The position numbers were made by a program, and so were the translations under genes. The notes beneath the pieces are model-generated. The model was not told the origin of the DNA and did not search any database. It was given only the letters and a program-made list of their open reading frames with translations. DNA of 61,283 nt from NCBI GenBank assembly GCA_045578865.1, contig JAZNLB010000023.1:1-61283 (forward strand). Reading direction: 5' to 3'. The DNA is from RGIG2041 sp045578865. GTDB lineage: Bacteria > Bacillota > Clostridia > UBA1381 > UMGS1253. This document shows, piece after piece, positions 42,752-51,653 of this stretch. Numbering within the stretch: the first letter of the stretch is position 1; the number at the start of each line of letters is the position of its first letter.

Positions 42752-43990
42752 TTATTGGTTTTCTATCTCATTTCTGCACTCGTCAAAATCTTTATACAAA
42801 TACAAAGAGCCGCAGATGATAACGATGTCTGCCGCTTTTTGTGCAGCGCGGGCAGCATCGGGAAGGCTGGCGCAGGCAAGGGCGTTTATGCCGAGTTTGC
42901 CTGCAATGTCTGCAAATTCAGCTGCCTTCATGGCACGCGGATTGTCCTTAACCGCTACGGTGCAAAGCAGCGTAGCGTGCGGTTTTAACATTTTAAGTGA
43001 GGCGCGGATGTCCTTATCCGCCATCGTTGCCATGACAAAGGCGATTTGCTTATCCGGAAAATAGCGATTTATATTTTGCAAAAGCATGTGAATGCCGTCC
43101 GGATTGTGTGCGCCGTCGTAGTAGAGCGTGTCCGTAATTTTTTCAAAGCGTGCCGGGTGAACGGCATTTTGCAAGCCATAGGTAATGCAAGCAGAATTTA
43201 AACCGAGTACCTGCGCCGCTGCTTTGGCGAGTGCGGCATTTTCAAGTTGGTTGATGCCGCCGAGCGCAAGTTTTATGTCTTGCAAATATTCGTATGCGCC
43301 CTCAAACCGGGAGAGCGGTATTTCTGGTGTATAGGTGCAGGTGCATCTTTTTGCCTGACAAACCGCATCAAAAACGGCGCAGACTTCATCTGCCTGCGGT
43401 GCGCTGATTACCTTGCAGTTTGGTTTGATAATACCTGCTTTTGCCCGTGCAATCTGGGTGAGTGTGTTGCCCAAATACTCCGTATGGTCAACGGCGATGT
43501 GCGTAAGCACGGCAACCTCGGTGTTTTCCACAACATTTGTAGCATCTTTTTCGCCGCCGAGACCGGTTTCCAACACAACATAGTCGCAGTTTTGTTCTTT
43601 GAAATAGCAAAACGCCGCTGCCGTCCAGATTTCGAACTGAGTAGGGTGTGCGCCCGTTTCGGCTTTGGCCTGTTTGCAGGCGATTTCCACCTTTGAAAGT
43701 ATGCGCGCCAAATCCGCATCGGAAATTTCGGCACGGTTTACGCAGATGCGCTCGTTTACACGCACGAGATTGGGTGAGGTGTATTTGCCTGTGCGGTAAC
43801 CTGCCTTCGTCAGCATAGTTTCTAAAAATGCACAGACAGAGCCTTTGCCGTTTGTGCCGGCAATGTGGATGTATTTTAAATCATTTTGCGGATTGCCGAG
43901 TGCACTGCAAAGTGCACGGATGTTGGCAAGGCCTGGCTTTGCAATCGCCTGAAAACTGTTTGCAAAAGCGGTAAAGTTTGGTTTGCTCAT
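42752..43990 (-). CDS. folC: Folylpolyglutamate synthase / dihydrofolate synthase
   Basis: 412 aa. Mur-ligase-like: HIAGTNGKGSVCAFLETML (ATP loop) near residue 45, YTSPNLVRVNERI, TGLGGEKDATNVV and the C-terminal YDGAHNPDGI. It adds glutamates to folate, trapping it in the cell. The start overlaps the folT stop as ATGA, so uptake and retention of folate are coupled under one riboswitch. Confidence 0.95.
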   Translation of the reverse strand: MSKPNFTAFANSFQAIAKPGLANIRALCSALGNPQNDLKYIHIAGTNGKGSVCAFLETMLTKAGYRTGKYTSPNLVRVNERICVNRAEISDADLARILSKVEIACKQAKAETGAHPTQFEIWTAAAFCYFKEQNCDYVVLETGLGGEKDATNVVENTEVAVLTHIAVDHTEYLGNTLTQIARAKAGIIKPNCKVISAPQADEVCAVFDAVCQAKRCTCTYTPEIPLSRFEGAYEYLQDIKLALGGINQLENAALAKAAAQVLGLNSACITYGLQNAVHPARFEKITDTLYYDGAHNPDGIHMLLQNINRYFPDKQIAFVMATMADKDIRASLKMLKPHATLLCTVAVKDNPRAMKAAEFADIAGKLGINALACASLPDAARAAQKAADIVIICGSLYLYKDFDECRNEIENQ

Positions 43991-44526
43991 TGGTTCATCA
44001 ACCTTTCGAAGGATGCAAGGTGCTTTTTGAGCAGCAGGCATACGACAATGTAGAGTGAGCATTTGAGCGCAGATGCAACTGCGCGGATGGTCACTGCTGT
44101 TATAAAGTCCGGAAAGTAGCCGACCTGCGTAAGCAGAGCAGACATTAAAAACAAATCTATAAGTGTCAATGCAAGCGCACACAAAATCGCTCTTAAAATG
44201 TATCCGTTGTTTGTTTGCTTGTAAAAAAACAGACCAAATACAAAGCCGCACAGAAATTCTACGGCGGTAATTTGGGCAAGCCACGGGCCGACCGGCATCA
44301 AAAAGGAATTGAGCAGGTCGCCGAGCGCTCCAACCACACCACCCCATATCGGACCGTAGATAGCTGCGGTTATAAATACGGTGATAAATTTCGTCGGAAT
44401 TTTAATCATATTGCCGACGCGCAGTGTACCATAGATTGCCAAAAGTGCGGTCAGCGCAGTCAGCATGGCGAGCACGCATAACTTTTTTGCACTGAGTTTT
44501 TCTAACCTGAATTTGCTTTTAAACAT
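43987..44526 (-). CDS. folT: Folate-specific ECF transporter S component
   Basis: 179 aa, five to six hydrophobic segments. FRLEKLSAKKLCVLAMLTAL at the N-terminus, IKIPTKFITVFITAAIYGP and GGVVGALGDLLNSFL match FolT-type S components, which capture folate and dock to a shared ECF module encoded elsewhere. Start 44526 follows GTAGGAGG. The tetrahydrofolate riboswitch upstream and folC downstream make the substrate assignment firm. Confidence 0.93.
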   Translation of the reverse strand: MFKSKFRLEKLSAKKLCVLAMLTALTALLAIYGTLRVGNMIKIPTKFITVFITAAIYGPIWGGVVGALGDLLNSFLMPVGPWLAQITAVEFLCGFVFGLFFYKQTNNGYILRAILCALALTLIDLFLMSALLTQVGYFPDFITAVTIRAVASALKCSLYIVVCLLLKKHLASFERLMNQ

Positions 44527-44533
44527 AAAAAGA

Positions 44534-44577
44534 CCTCCTACAGTATTGGTTGATTCCACCGATTACATATAGGAGGG
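44534..44577 (-). promoter_or_regulatory. Hairpin sequestering the folT ribosome binding site
   Basis: Minus strand: CCTCCTATA pairs with the ribosome site TGTAGGAGG, extended by inner GTAATCGGT with ACCAATAC. It lies between the riboswitch and the folT start, consistent with translational control. Confidence 0.75.
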
Positions 44578-44594
44578 ATTGGCTCGAATATGTT

Positions 44595-44692
44595 CCAGCG
44601 GGATGCGAGTTTTTAACCGCAATGCAAAGCATTTTCGTCCCGCAGGCAACTCCCCGTCCCGCAGGCACTTAACGCTAAAAACTCTACTCTGT
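44595..44692 (-). ncRNA. Tetrahydrofolate (THF) riboswitch
   Basis: Minus strand shows the THF aptamer core: AGAGTAG, then GCGTTAAGTGCCTGCGGG, CCTGCGGGACG, GCGGTTAAAAACTC and the closing GCATCCCGCTGG, in the order and spacing of RF01831 aptamers. It lies in the leader of folT, a standard target. Ligand binding is expected to reduce folT-folC translation. Confidence 0.9.
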
Positions 44693-44703
44693 ACTTCGCG
44701 TTT

Positions 44704-44732
44704 ATTATAATACTATTCTTTCAAAAATGCAA
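44704..44732 (-). promoter_or_regulatory. Promoter for the THF riboswitch and folT-folC
   Basis: Minus strand: TTGCAT, 17 bases, TATAAT; it ends 12 bases before the aptamer and is placed immediately after the ABC-F gene. Confidence 0.82.
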
Positions 44733-44741
44733 GGGCTTGAC

Positions 44742-46652
44742 TTAAAATTCTTTTAAAAATTCCGTCAGTTCTTTCTCGGTGCTTTCCCACAGTTCATACT
44801 GCTGTAAAAGTTGCGCCTCCAAATCGTCAATTTCCTCTAAAAGTGCGCCGGCTTTGATATAATCGGTGGCATACGCCTCCGATTCGGAAAGATGCTTTTT
44901 TTCTTCAATTTGCGTTTCCAACATATCAATGGCATCTTGTGCGCGCTTTAAGGTGTTTTCCATCTTCCTTTTCTTGGCTTCTGCCTGTTTTCGCATCTGA
45001 TAACTTTCTTTGGCGGCAGGCTTTTTTTCGCTTGTACCTTCCTGTGCGGCATCGCCGTATTTTGAAACAAAGTCGTCATACTTCCCGTCGTAGCGCAAAA
45101 GACCGTCTTGGTTCATATAGACAATAGAGTCTGCAAGTGCATTGATAAAATAACGGTCATGCGAAACGGCGAAAATCGTGCCTTCGTAATCACGAAGCGC
45201 CTGCTCAAGGGCTTCGCGCGACTCAATGTCTAAGTGGTTGGTTGGCTCGTCGAGGAGCAAAAAGTTTGCACCCGAGAGCATCAGTTTGAGCATAGAAATG
45301 CGTGCCTTTTCGCCGCCGCTTAAAATTTCAATCGGTTTAAATACATCTTCTGCTGTAAAAAGAAAGGCGGCAAGTGCGTTGCGAATTTCGGTTACGGTTA
45401 AGGTGGGGTAGGCATCATAGACTTCGTCAAATACCGTTTTGCTTGCGTCCAAATCGTCTCGGTTTTGTGCGTAATAGCCGACATCTATGCTGCTGCCGAT
45501 GATGATTTGCCCGTCAATCGGGCGAAGCGCACCGGTGACGGCTTTAAAAAGTGTTGTCTTTCCGCATCCGTTGTCGCCGAGCAAAAACACTCGTTCCTTA
45601 CGGCGAATGAGCAGTTGCAGATTTTGAAAAATGGTCTTGATGCCGTAGGCGCAGGCTAAATTTTCTACACGCAAAACTTCATTTGCACCGCTTTTTTCAA
45701 TGGTGAATTTGAAATTTATATTTTTCTCGGCGGATTCGGGTTTTACCAAATCCTGTGCCAGACGGTCAATGACTTTTTGTTTGCTTTCTGCGGTCTTGAT
45801 GTTGCGTTCACGGTTCCATTGTCGTTGTTGGGCAATGATGCCTTCGATGCGCTCAATTTCGCGCATGGTATTTTCGTAGATGCGCTGCTCGGTTAAATCA
45901 CTGACAGCACGCTGTTTTTTATAGGCGGTATAGTTGCCGTTATAGATTTTAAGTTTGCAGTGCTTTAATTCTAGCGTTTTGTTTGTGATGCGGTCCAGAA
46001 AATAGCGGTCATGCGAAATGACGATAAATGCGCCTTTCCAGTCGCGCAAAAAATTTTCAAGCCATGCGATGGCGGTAATGTCTAAGTGGTTGGTCGGCTC
46101 GTCCAAAAGCAGCAAAGTGTAATCGCCAAGCAATAGTTTGGCAAGCAGTACGCGCGTTTTTTGTCCGCCTGAAAGTGCAGATACACTGCCGTTTAATTCA
46201 TGTTCACTAAAACCCAGACCGAGCAGGGTAGAGCGAACGACACTTTTGTAGTTAAATCCGCCTTCAGAGGCAAATTGGTCAGTAAGCAAACTCTGTCGGC
46301 GAATGCGTGCATCGGTTGCGCCTTCGGTTTCGATTTGGCGTGCAATTTCAGACAGTTCGGCTTCGATTTGCGCCGTTTGTGCAAAGACTTCCAAAACCTC
46401 TTCATATACCGTTTTTTCGGAATCTAAGCTTGCATTTTGTGGCAGATAACCGATTTTGACATTTTTGCCGATAATCAGTTCTCCGTCGTCGAAGCGCTCG
46501 TAACCGAGTAAAAGTTTAAACAAAGTGGTTTTGCCTGCACCATTGCGCCCGATAAAGCCAACCTTGTCTTTATCGTCAACATGAAAGGACGCACCGTTAA
46601 ATAAGGTGCGTTCCACAAATTGTTTGGTTAAATTGCTTGCGGTAATCAGCAT
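44742..46652 (-). CDS. ABC-F family ATPase (ribosome-associated type)
   Basis: 636 aa with two ATP-binding domains and no membrane span: Walker A GRNGAGKTT and GDNGCGKTT, signatures LSGGQKTRV and LSGGEKARI, Walker B LLLLDEPTNHLDI twice. The inter-domain linker is helical, and a C-terminal coiled coil (about residues 550-630) follows, as in Uup/YdiF-like members that act on the ribosome. Nothing points to antibiotic resistance specifically. It is 5 bases downstream of the 485-aa gene. Confidence 0.93.
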   Translation of the reverse strand: MLITASNLTKQFVERTLFNGASFHVDDKDKVGFIGRNGAGKTTLFKLLLGYERFDDGELIIGKNVKIGYLPQNASLDSEKTVYEEVLEVFAQTAQIEAELSEIARQIETEGATDARIRRQSLLTDQFASEGGFNYKSVVRSTLLGLGFSEHELNGSVSALSGGQKTRVLLAKLLLGDYTLLLLDEPTNHLDITAIAWLENFLRDWKGAFIVISHDRYFLDRITNKTLELKHCKLKIYNGNYTAYKKQRAVSDLTEQRIYENTMREIERIEGIIAQQRQWNRERNIKTAESKQKVIDRLAQDLVKPESAEKNINFKFTIEKSGANEVLRVENLACAYGIKTIFQNLQLLIRRKERVFLLGDNGCGKTTLFKAVTGALRPIDGQIIIGSSIDVGYYAQNRDDLDASKTVFDEVYDAYPTLTVTEIRNALAAFLFTAEDVFKPIEILSGGEKARISMLKLMLSGANFLLLDEPTNHLDIESREALEQALRDYEGTIFAVSHDRYFINALADSIVYMNQDGLLRYDGKYDDFVSKYGDAAQEGTSEKKPAAKESYQMRKQAEAKKRKMENTLKRAQDAIDMLETQIEEKKHLSESEAYATDYIKAGALLEEIDDLEAQLLQQYELWESTEKELTEFLKEF

Positions 46653-46657
46653 AGTTT

Positions 46658-48115
46658 TTATCTCCCGGATTCGTGCAGTGCGGTGATGGCCGTATCCACC
46701 AGCACCGGTTTTTTGTTGTTGTCTATTTTATATAAATCCCAGGTCTCTGCATTGGTTTTATTGGTTTTTAAGTAAGCAATGCAGGTATCGGAAAGCAGGG
46801 CGTAATTTGTAACGCCTGTATCTGCTTTGTGCAGCTTGCCACCCTTGCAGATGTAAAACGGGGCTGTGCCCGATTGGTCGCAGACATAGGCTTTGCCGTT
46901 TTCAACAAGCAGTTTCGGATAGTGCGGCTGACCGTCATCGTAGATTGACTCATATCTGTTGTTGTGATAAATGCCGAACTGCAAAGCGGACGAAATGCCA
47001 AGATGGTCTTTAACGGCATACGCATTTTGCACGCCACTTGCAATCAATTTTTTGGATTTTTCGTTTAAAAGACCTTTGCCTGTAAGTTTGTATTCAAACA
47101 AATCGCCCGTTTCGGTCAGCACATAAACGCGCTTGCCGTTTGCAGATGCAAACAAATTGGTATAATTATCATTTTCGCACAAATAGCGGAATTTGCCCTT
47201 TGTATCGAGTGTGTAGTAACTTTCGTTGTCCGGATTGGATTCGGATTGTTTTGTAAAGAACATGGTGTTTTTGCCTTTATAGATTTCAGACACCGCCTCC
47301 GATCCGAGCAGGTCGGTTGCAATCTGTGTCGGATTATCGTTATCAAAGCGCAACAACGCAAGTTTGTATGCATCTTCATCAATCTGTGTTTCCGTTACGG
47401 CATAAACGGCGTCGTGTAGCACAAAACCGATGGCTGCATTTTCGCACAGTACGGTTTCTTCCAAGTTTTCGTTTAAGTGCGCGAAACGGCCACCTTTGAT
47501 GTAATACAAATGCGCGCTGTCGAGTGTCCAGTCTATGGCGGTGTGTAATAAATCATACACCGAAACGCCCTCGGCGATGCGGCGCGGAGCGCCGTCCGTC
47601 TTTGTATCTATGCCGTACAAATCCGTTGCGGTGTTAAAAAACACAAAGCGTTCATCTTGTGTAACAACGAGTTCCTGCACACCGGTCGCAATTTGTTTTT
47701 CGCCTTTTAAATTGTTTTCGTAGAGGACTTCGTCTTTAATGTAGTAAATGTGTTTGTTTGCAACAAAGAAGCGAAATACATTGTCAGACAGTACCGTTGT
47801 CTTTTCAGCGGCTCTGGCATTTTTAATGTTGCTGTAACAAAGTGCACCCGCCGCATCCGTAAACAAAAGGTTTTTGCCGTCGTTATACAGTGTTGTCTGA
47901 CCGCCGGCATATTGTTCGCTGACGATGAAAGGCTCAGCTTTACCGACGGATTTTACATACAACATACCGTCTTTTTCATAAACAATCGGGACAGACTTGT
48001 TTTTCGAGGCGGCAGTGCATGCAAAAAAGATACCGAGGATTACCAAAACGGCAATCAGCAGCAGAAGAAAAAGTTTTCCATTTTTGTTTGATTTCTTTTT
48101 TGCGCGTTCACCCAT
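46658..48115 (-). CDS. Membrane-anchored, propeller-like protein of unknown function
   Basis: 485 aa. A Lys-rich N-terminus and one membrane span (about residues 15-34) are followed by a large extracytoplasmic domain made of repeated short strands (YEKDGMLYVKSVGK, LLFTDAAGALCYSN, HIYYIKDEVLYENN), resembling DUF5050-like beta-propellers. The family has no known function in Clostridia. It is first in an operon with the ABC-F gene. Confidence 0.7.
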   Translation of the reverse strand: MGERAKKKSNKNGKLFLLLLIAVLVILGIFFACTAASKNKSVPIVYEKDGMLYVKSVGKAEPFIVSEQYAGGQTTLYNDGKNLLFTDAAGALCYSNIKNARAAEKTTVLSDNVFRFFVANKHIYYIKDEVLYENNLKGEKQIATGVQELVVTQDERFVFFNTATDLYGIDTKTDGAPRRIAEGVSVYDLLHTAIDWTLDSAHLYYIKGGRFAHLNENLEETVLCENAAIGFVLHDAVYAVTETQIDEDAYKLALLRFDNDNPTQIATDLLGSEAVSEIYKGKNTMFFTKQSESNPDNESYYTLDTKGKFRYLCENDNYTNLFASANGKRVYVLTETGDLFEYKLTGKGLLNEKSKKLIASGVQNAYAVKDHLGISSALQFGIYHNNRYESIYDDGQPHYPKLLVENGKAYVCDQSGTAPFYICKGGKLHKADTGVTNYALLSDTCIAYLKTNKTNAETWDLYKIDNNKKPVLVDTAITALHESGR

Positions 48116-48165
48116 GATATAACGAGCCTCCTTGTCTGCGTGTATAATAAGAATACTACACTTTC

Positions 48166-48194
48166 AGTATACACAAAAAAGTTGTTTCCGTCAA
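48166..48194 (-). promoter_or_regulatory. Promoter for the propeller-like protein and ABC-F operon
   Basis: Minus strand: TTGACG, 17 bases, TATACT. It starts 6 bases past the feoB stop, and no feoB terminator is visible, so feoAB transcripts may read through. Confidence 0.75.
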
Positions 48195-48199
48195 TAAGG

Positions 48200-50008
48200 T
48201 CAGTTAAAAATTTGAGCGGTTATAAAGCACAACAACCAACCGATACTCGTCGGCAGAAAAAAGGCGAGGGCGGTGTGCTTTGCCGAATGGGTTTCTTTGT
48301 AAATCGTCCACAGGGTTGTTGCACAGGGGAAGTGGAAAAGCGAAAACAGACACACGCATACCGCCGTTACCCATGTCCAGCCGTTTTCAAGCAAAAGCAG
48401 ACGCAGCTGTAAAAGCGATGTCGTCTGTGTCAGTGTGCCGGTGGCGGTATAGCCCATAAGTAGAATCGGCAAAACGATTTCGTTGGCAGGCAGACCGAGG
48501 ATGAAGGCCAGCAAAATCATGCCGTCGAGACCGAAGGTGCGTGCAAACGGGTCTAAAAATGTACTGATGTGCAAAAGCAGAGCCGTATCTGCAATTTTAA
48601 TATTTGCCAATAGCCAGATGATTGCACCCGCCGGTGCGGCGATGGTAGCGGCGCGGCCGAGGACGAGCAGTGTGCGGTCTAAGATGGAACGCACCAAAAC
48701 CTTGCCCACCTGCGGCATCCGGTAGGGCGGTAGTTCCAGCGCAAATGCGCTTGGTGTTCCGCGCAATATGGTGTGGGTTAAAATATAGGATACCAAAAGT
48801 GTCATAGCGACGGAAAGTAAAATCCATGCAAGCAAAATCAGCCCGGAAAGCAGATTTGTACCGAATGTAAAAAACATGCTGATGAGTGCAATTAAAAGCG
48901 GAAATCGTCCGTTGCAGGGCACAAGACTGTTGGTAATAATCGCGATAAGCCGTTCGCGCGGCGAGTCGATGATGCGGCAACCCGTGACACCGCAGGCATT
49001 GCACCCGAAGCCCATGCACATGGTCAGGCTTTGCTTGCCGTGTGCGCCGGCAATGCGGAATGCTTTATCCATATTAAAAGCGATGCGCGGTAGAAATCCG
49101 GCATCTTCGAGCAGCGTAAAGAGCGGAAAAAAGATGGCCATCGGCGGCAGCATGACCGACACAACCCAGGCGAGCGTTCTGTAAACGCCACCAATGAAGA
49201 GAGCCTGTGCCCAATCGGGAAAAAAAGAAAACCACATATACAGTTTTTCTTCTAATCCGAATAAGAGATTTTGCAAAAGTGCAGACGGATAATTTGCGCC
49301 AACCATCGTAATATAAAAAACGAGAAATAAAAGCGCCAGCATTGCAAGGCTACCCCAGAGCGGATGTGTTAACACCGCATCGGTTTTGCGGTCGGTGGTG
49401 TGCGCGGTTTCGGGCACAGAAACGCAATCGATAAAAATGCGTTCGCTTCGGTTGATTTTTTCAGCAGGCGTGGTATGCGGTGCAGGTGTGCGCGGTGCAT
49501 TTGCGGCGACGGCGCAAGCAATTTCAACTGCGCCTTTTAATTTATCTAACCCGTGCCCGCTTCGTGCACCCGTATGGACAATAGGGATACCGAGCTGGTC
49601 TTGCAGTTTTTTGGTATGAATATGTATGCCTTTTTTGGCGGCTTCATCTGACAGATTCAGACACAAGACTACATCTTTTGTGATTTCAAGCACTTGCAGA
49701 AGCAAAATTAAATTGCGCTGAAGACAGGTGGCATCAGCGACAACCACGACAACATCGCAAGTGTGCGTGTTTAAAAAATCGCGGGTGATTTCTTCTTCTT
49801 GTGAGCCGACACATAAAGAATAAGTGCCTGGCGTGTCAAAGACCGTATAGGTTTTTTGCCCGTAAGTGTATGTGCCTACGGCTGTATCTACGGTTTTGCC
49901 CGTCCAGTTGCCGGTGTGCTGATTTAAGCCGGTCAGGCGGTTAAATACGGTGCTTTTGCCGACATTCGGGTTGCCGACAAGGGCTATGGTGTAAGCAGAC
50001 TTGTGCAT
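48200..50008 (-). CDS. feoB: Ferrous iron transporter FeoB
   Basis: 602 aa. N-terminal G domain with GNPNVGKST (residues 12-20), DTPGTYSL and the G4 motif NLSD, then two Gate regions: FGCNACGVTGCRIIDSPRER with VPCNGRFPLL, and GLPANEIVLPILLMGY. The protein is shorter than Enterobacteria FeoB but has all core parts. It imports Fe2+ across the membrane, mostly in anaerobic conditions. It follows feoA by 12 bases with AGGAGGGAG as ribosome site. Confidence 0.96.
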   Translation of the reverse strand: MHKSAYTIALVGNPNVGKSTVFNRLTGLNQHTGNWTGKTVDTAVGTYTYGQKTYTVFDTPGTYSLCVGSQEEEITRDFLNTHTCDVVVVVADATCLQRNLILLLQVLEITKDVVLCLNLSDEAAKKGIHIHTKKLQDQLGIPIVHTGARSGHGLDKLKGAVEIACAVAANAPRTPAPHTTPAEKINRSERIFIDCVSVPETAHTTDRKTDAVLTHPLWGSLAMLALLFLVFYITMVGANYPSALLQNLLFGLEEKLYMWFSFFPDWAQALFIGGVYRTLAWVVSVMLPPMAIFFPLFTLLEDAGFLPRIAFNMDKAFRIAGAHGKQSLTMCMGFGCNACGVTGCRIIDSPRERLIAIITNSLVPCNGRFPLLIALISMFFTFGTNLLSGLILLAWILLSVAMTLLVSYILTHTILRGTPSAFALELPPYRMPQVGKVLVRSILDRTLLVLGRAATIAAPAGAIIWLLANIKIADTALLLHISTFLDPFARTFGLDGMILLAFILGLPANEIVLPILLMGYTATGTLTQTTSLLQLRLLLLENGWTWVTAVCVCLFSLFHFPCATTLWTIYKETHSAKHTALAFFLPTSIGWLLCFITAQIFN

Positions 50009-50020
50009 TTAATCTCCCTC

Positions 50021-50248
50021 CTACAGCATTTGAATACGGATGGTTTTTGCATCCACGCGGCGCAGGGCAATTACCGCACCACAGATGGCATAGGCAATCG
50101 GATCGCCGCAAATGCTTTTGTGCAGGGCGGTGATTTTTGTGCCATACATCACACCCAAATCTGACAGTCGTGTGTTAAAATTGCCCTCGGCCGTGATGCC
50201 GACCACGCGGCAACTTTGACCGAGCGGTAAACTATCGAGCGTTTGCAC
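50021..50248 (-). CDS. feoA: Ferrous iron transport protein FeoA
   Basis: 75 aa SH3-like protein with LPLGQSCRVVGI, RLSDLGVMYGTKI and IAYAICGAVIALRRVDA. GTG start at 50248 follows GCGGAGGTG by 8 bases; the longer upstream frame has no ribosome site. It assists FeoB. I could not identify a clear Fur or DtxR operator in the upstream 200 bases. Confidence 0.92.
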   Translation of the reverse strand: MQTLDSLPLGQSCRVVGITAEGNFNTRLSDLGVMYGTKITALHKSICGDPIAYAICGAVIALRRVDAKTIRIQML

Positions 50249-50486
50249 AGACTTCACCTCCGCATTTGATTCTGTCTTATTGTATGCTTGTGCTTGCAAA
50301 TCGGTGCGTACTTGTGGTATTATGAATATAAACAAATTGTGCCGAATTTGCGAAACGAGAAACAAGCGGAAGAAATGAAAATGACTGCCGTGCGCGGCAA
50401 CATGAGCGTTTTATGCGTGTCCAACGGTCGGGGTGCATGATTCGGCGTAGAAAAAGATTATATTGCACGGGGAGTTGGTGGCAAAA

Positions 50487-51539
50487 GTGTCTAAGCAAAG
50501 TTATTTGCGAGAGCGGCTAAAAAGCATGCCGGATTTTGTGTTTTCCTACATACAGAACTACTATGACGGCGAGAGTGTAAATACGCAGATTGCCTACTGT
50601 ATTGACATCAAAATTTATTTGGATTTTTTAAGACTGTATCGCTTTCGGGAATTGGAGGCGAATGAACAGTTTACGCCGGCACATTTGGATAAAGTCAGCG
50701 TAGATGATTTGCTCAATTTCAAGGCATATCTAAAAGAGTATGAAATCCATACGCAAGCCGAGGACGGCCGTGTGATCACGCGTGTGGTACACAATTCGAA
50801 TTATGGTATCAACCGCAAACTTTCTGCAGTGCGGGGCTTGTATGGCTATTTATACAAAACCGACAAGATTTCGCAGAACATCACGGACAAAATCACCTTT
50901 ACAAGCATCAATCAAAAAATCAAAAAACCGCTGACTACGCAGGAAACCGTTCGTATACTTGATGTGATTTTCAACGGGGACAAATATTATCAGGGGCGCG
51001 ATTTGACGGAGTACAAAAAAAGAAAACTTCGAGACATTGCAATTTTTACGACCTATCTGGGCACAGGCATTCGTGTCAGCGAATTGGTAAATTTAAATAT
51101 TGAAGATATTTGTTTTGAAACCTCGTCATTTATCGTAACACGCAAGGGCGGCGAACAGCAGGAAATTTTTATGCCGGCGCAGGTGGAGCAGGAGCTTCTC
51201 GCTTATTTAGAAGAGCGCGAAAAACTCAATGCCAAGGACGGTCAGGCACTTTTTATCAGCCGAAACGGCAGTCGCATTACCGTCAGTTCGGTGGAGAAAA
51301 ACTTAAAGCGCTATTGCTATACCGCCGGAGTAACACATAGCGATAAAACCAGACCGCACGCACTTCGACGCACCTTTGCATGCCGTATGCTCGAGGATGG
51401 TGTAGACATCAAAATGGTGGCGGAACTGATGGGGCATAAAAACATTGAGGTTACGCATAAATTCTATGCACAGTATTCGAGTAAAGCGCGCAAGGAAGTT
51501 ATGCAGAATTTTAGCATTATAAAAAAAGAAGAAAGATAA
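50487..51539 (+). CDS. Tyrosine recombinase (XerC/D-like)
   Basis: 350 aa. N-terminal SAM-like core-binding domain, then a catalytic domain with all expected residues: Arg in GTGIRVSELVNL, Lys in TRKGGEQ, His-x-x-Arg in HALRRTFAC, His in LMGHKNIE and Tyr in FYAQYS. Several starts are possible; GTG 50487 is chosen, with GGGGAG 12 bases upstream, while GTG 50478 and TTG 50463 are alternatives. It stands alone and has no phage neighbours, so it may be a host chromosome-dimer resolvase or an orphan integrase. A strong terminator follows. Confidence 0.85.
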   Translation: MSKQSYLRERLKSMPDFVFSYIQNYYDGESVNTQIAYCIDIKIYLDFLRLYRFRELEANEQFTPAHLDKVSVDDLLNFKAYLKEYEIHTQAEDGRVITRVVHNSNYGINRKLSAVRGLYGYLYKTDKISQNITDKITFTSINQKIKKPLTTQETVRILDVIFNGDKYYQGRDLTEYKKRKLRDIAIFTTYLGTGIRVSELVNLNIEDICFETSSFIVTRKGGEQQEIFMPAQVEQELLAYLEEREKLNAKDGQALFISRNGSRITVSSVEKNLKRYCYTAGVTHSDKTRPHALRRTFACRMLEDGVDIKMVAELMGHKNIEVTHKFYAQYSSKARKEVMQNFSIIKKEER

Positions 51540-51577
51540 AAGCGACCGAAATCCGCGCGGATTTCGTTCGCTTTTGT
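51538..51577 (+). terminator. Terminator after the tyrosine recombinase
   Basis: AAAGCGA, GAAATCCGC with GCGGATTTC, TCGCTTTT; nearly perfect arms. Confidence 0.85.
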
Positions 51578-51653
51578 CACAGCCATTCACCAAAAATGTT
51601 TATTAAAGGCGGTTAGCTCTATAAATACTTGCCCTTGGATGCTTTTTTGTTGT

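Noticed and set aside
44581..44700. GC-rich repeats CCCGCAGGCA upstream of folT as dispersed palindromes
   Set aside because: They are paired elements of the tetrahydrofolate riboswitch.
50487..51539. The tyrosine recombinase as the integrase of the phage-like module
   Set aside because: It lies more than 33 kb away among housekeeping genes with no phage neighbours; it is XerC/D-like and has its own terminator.
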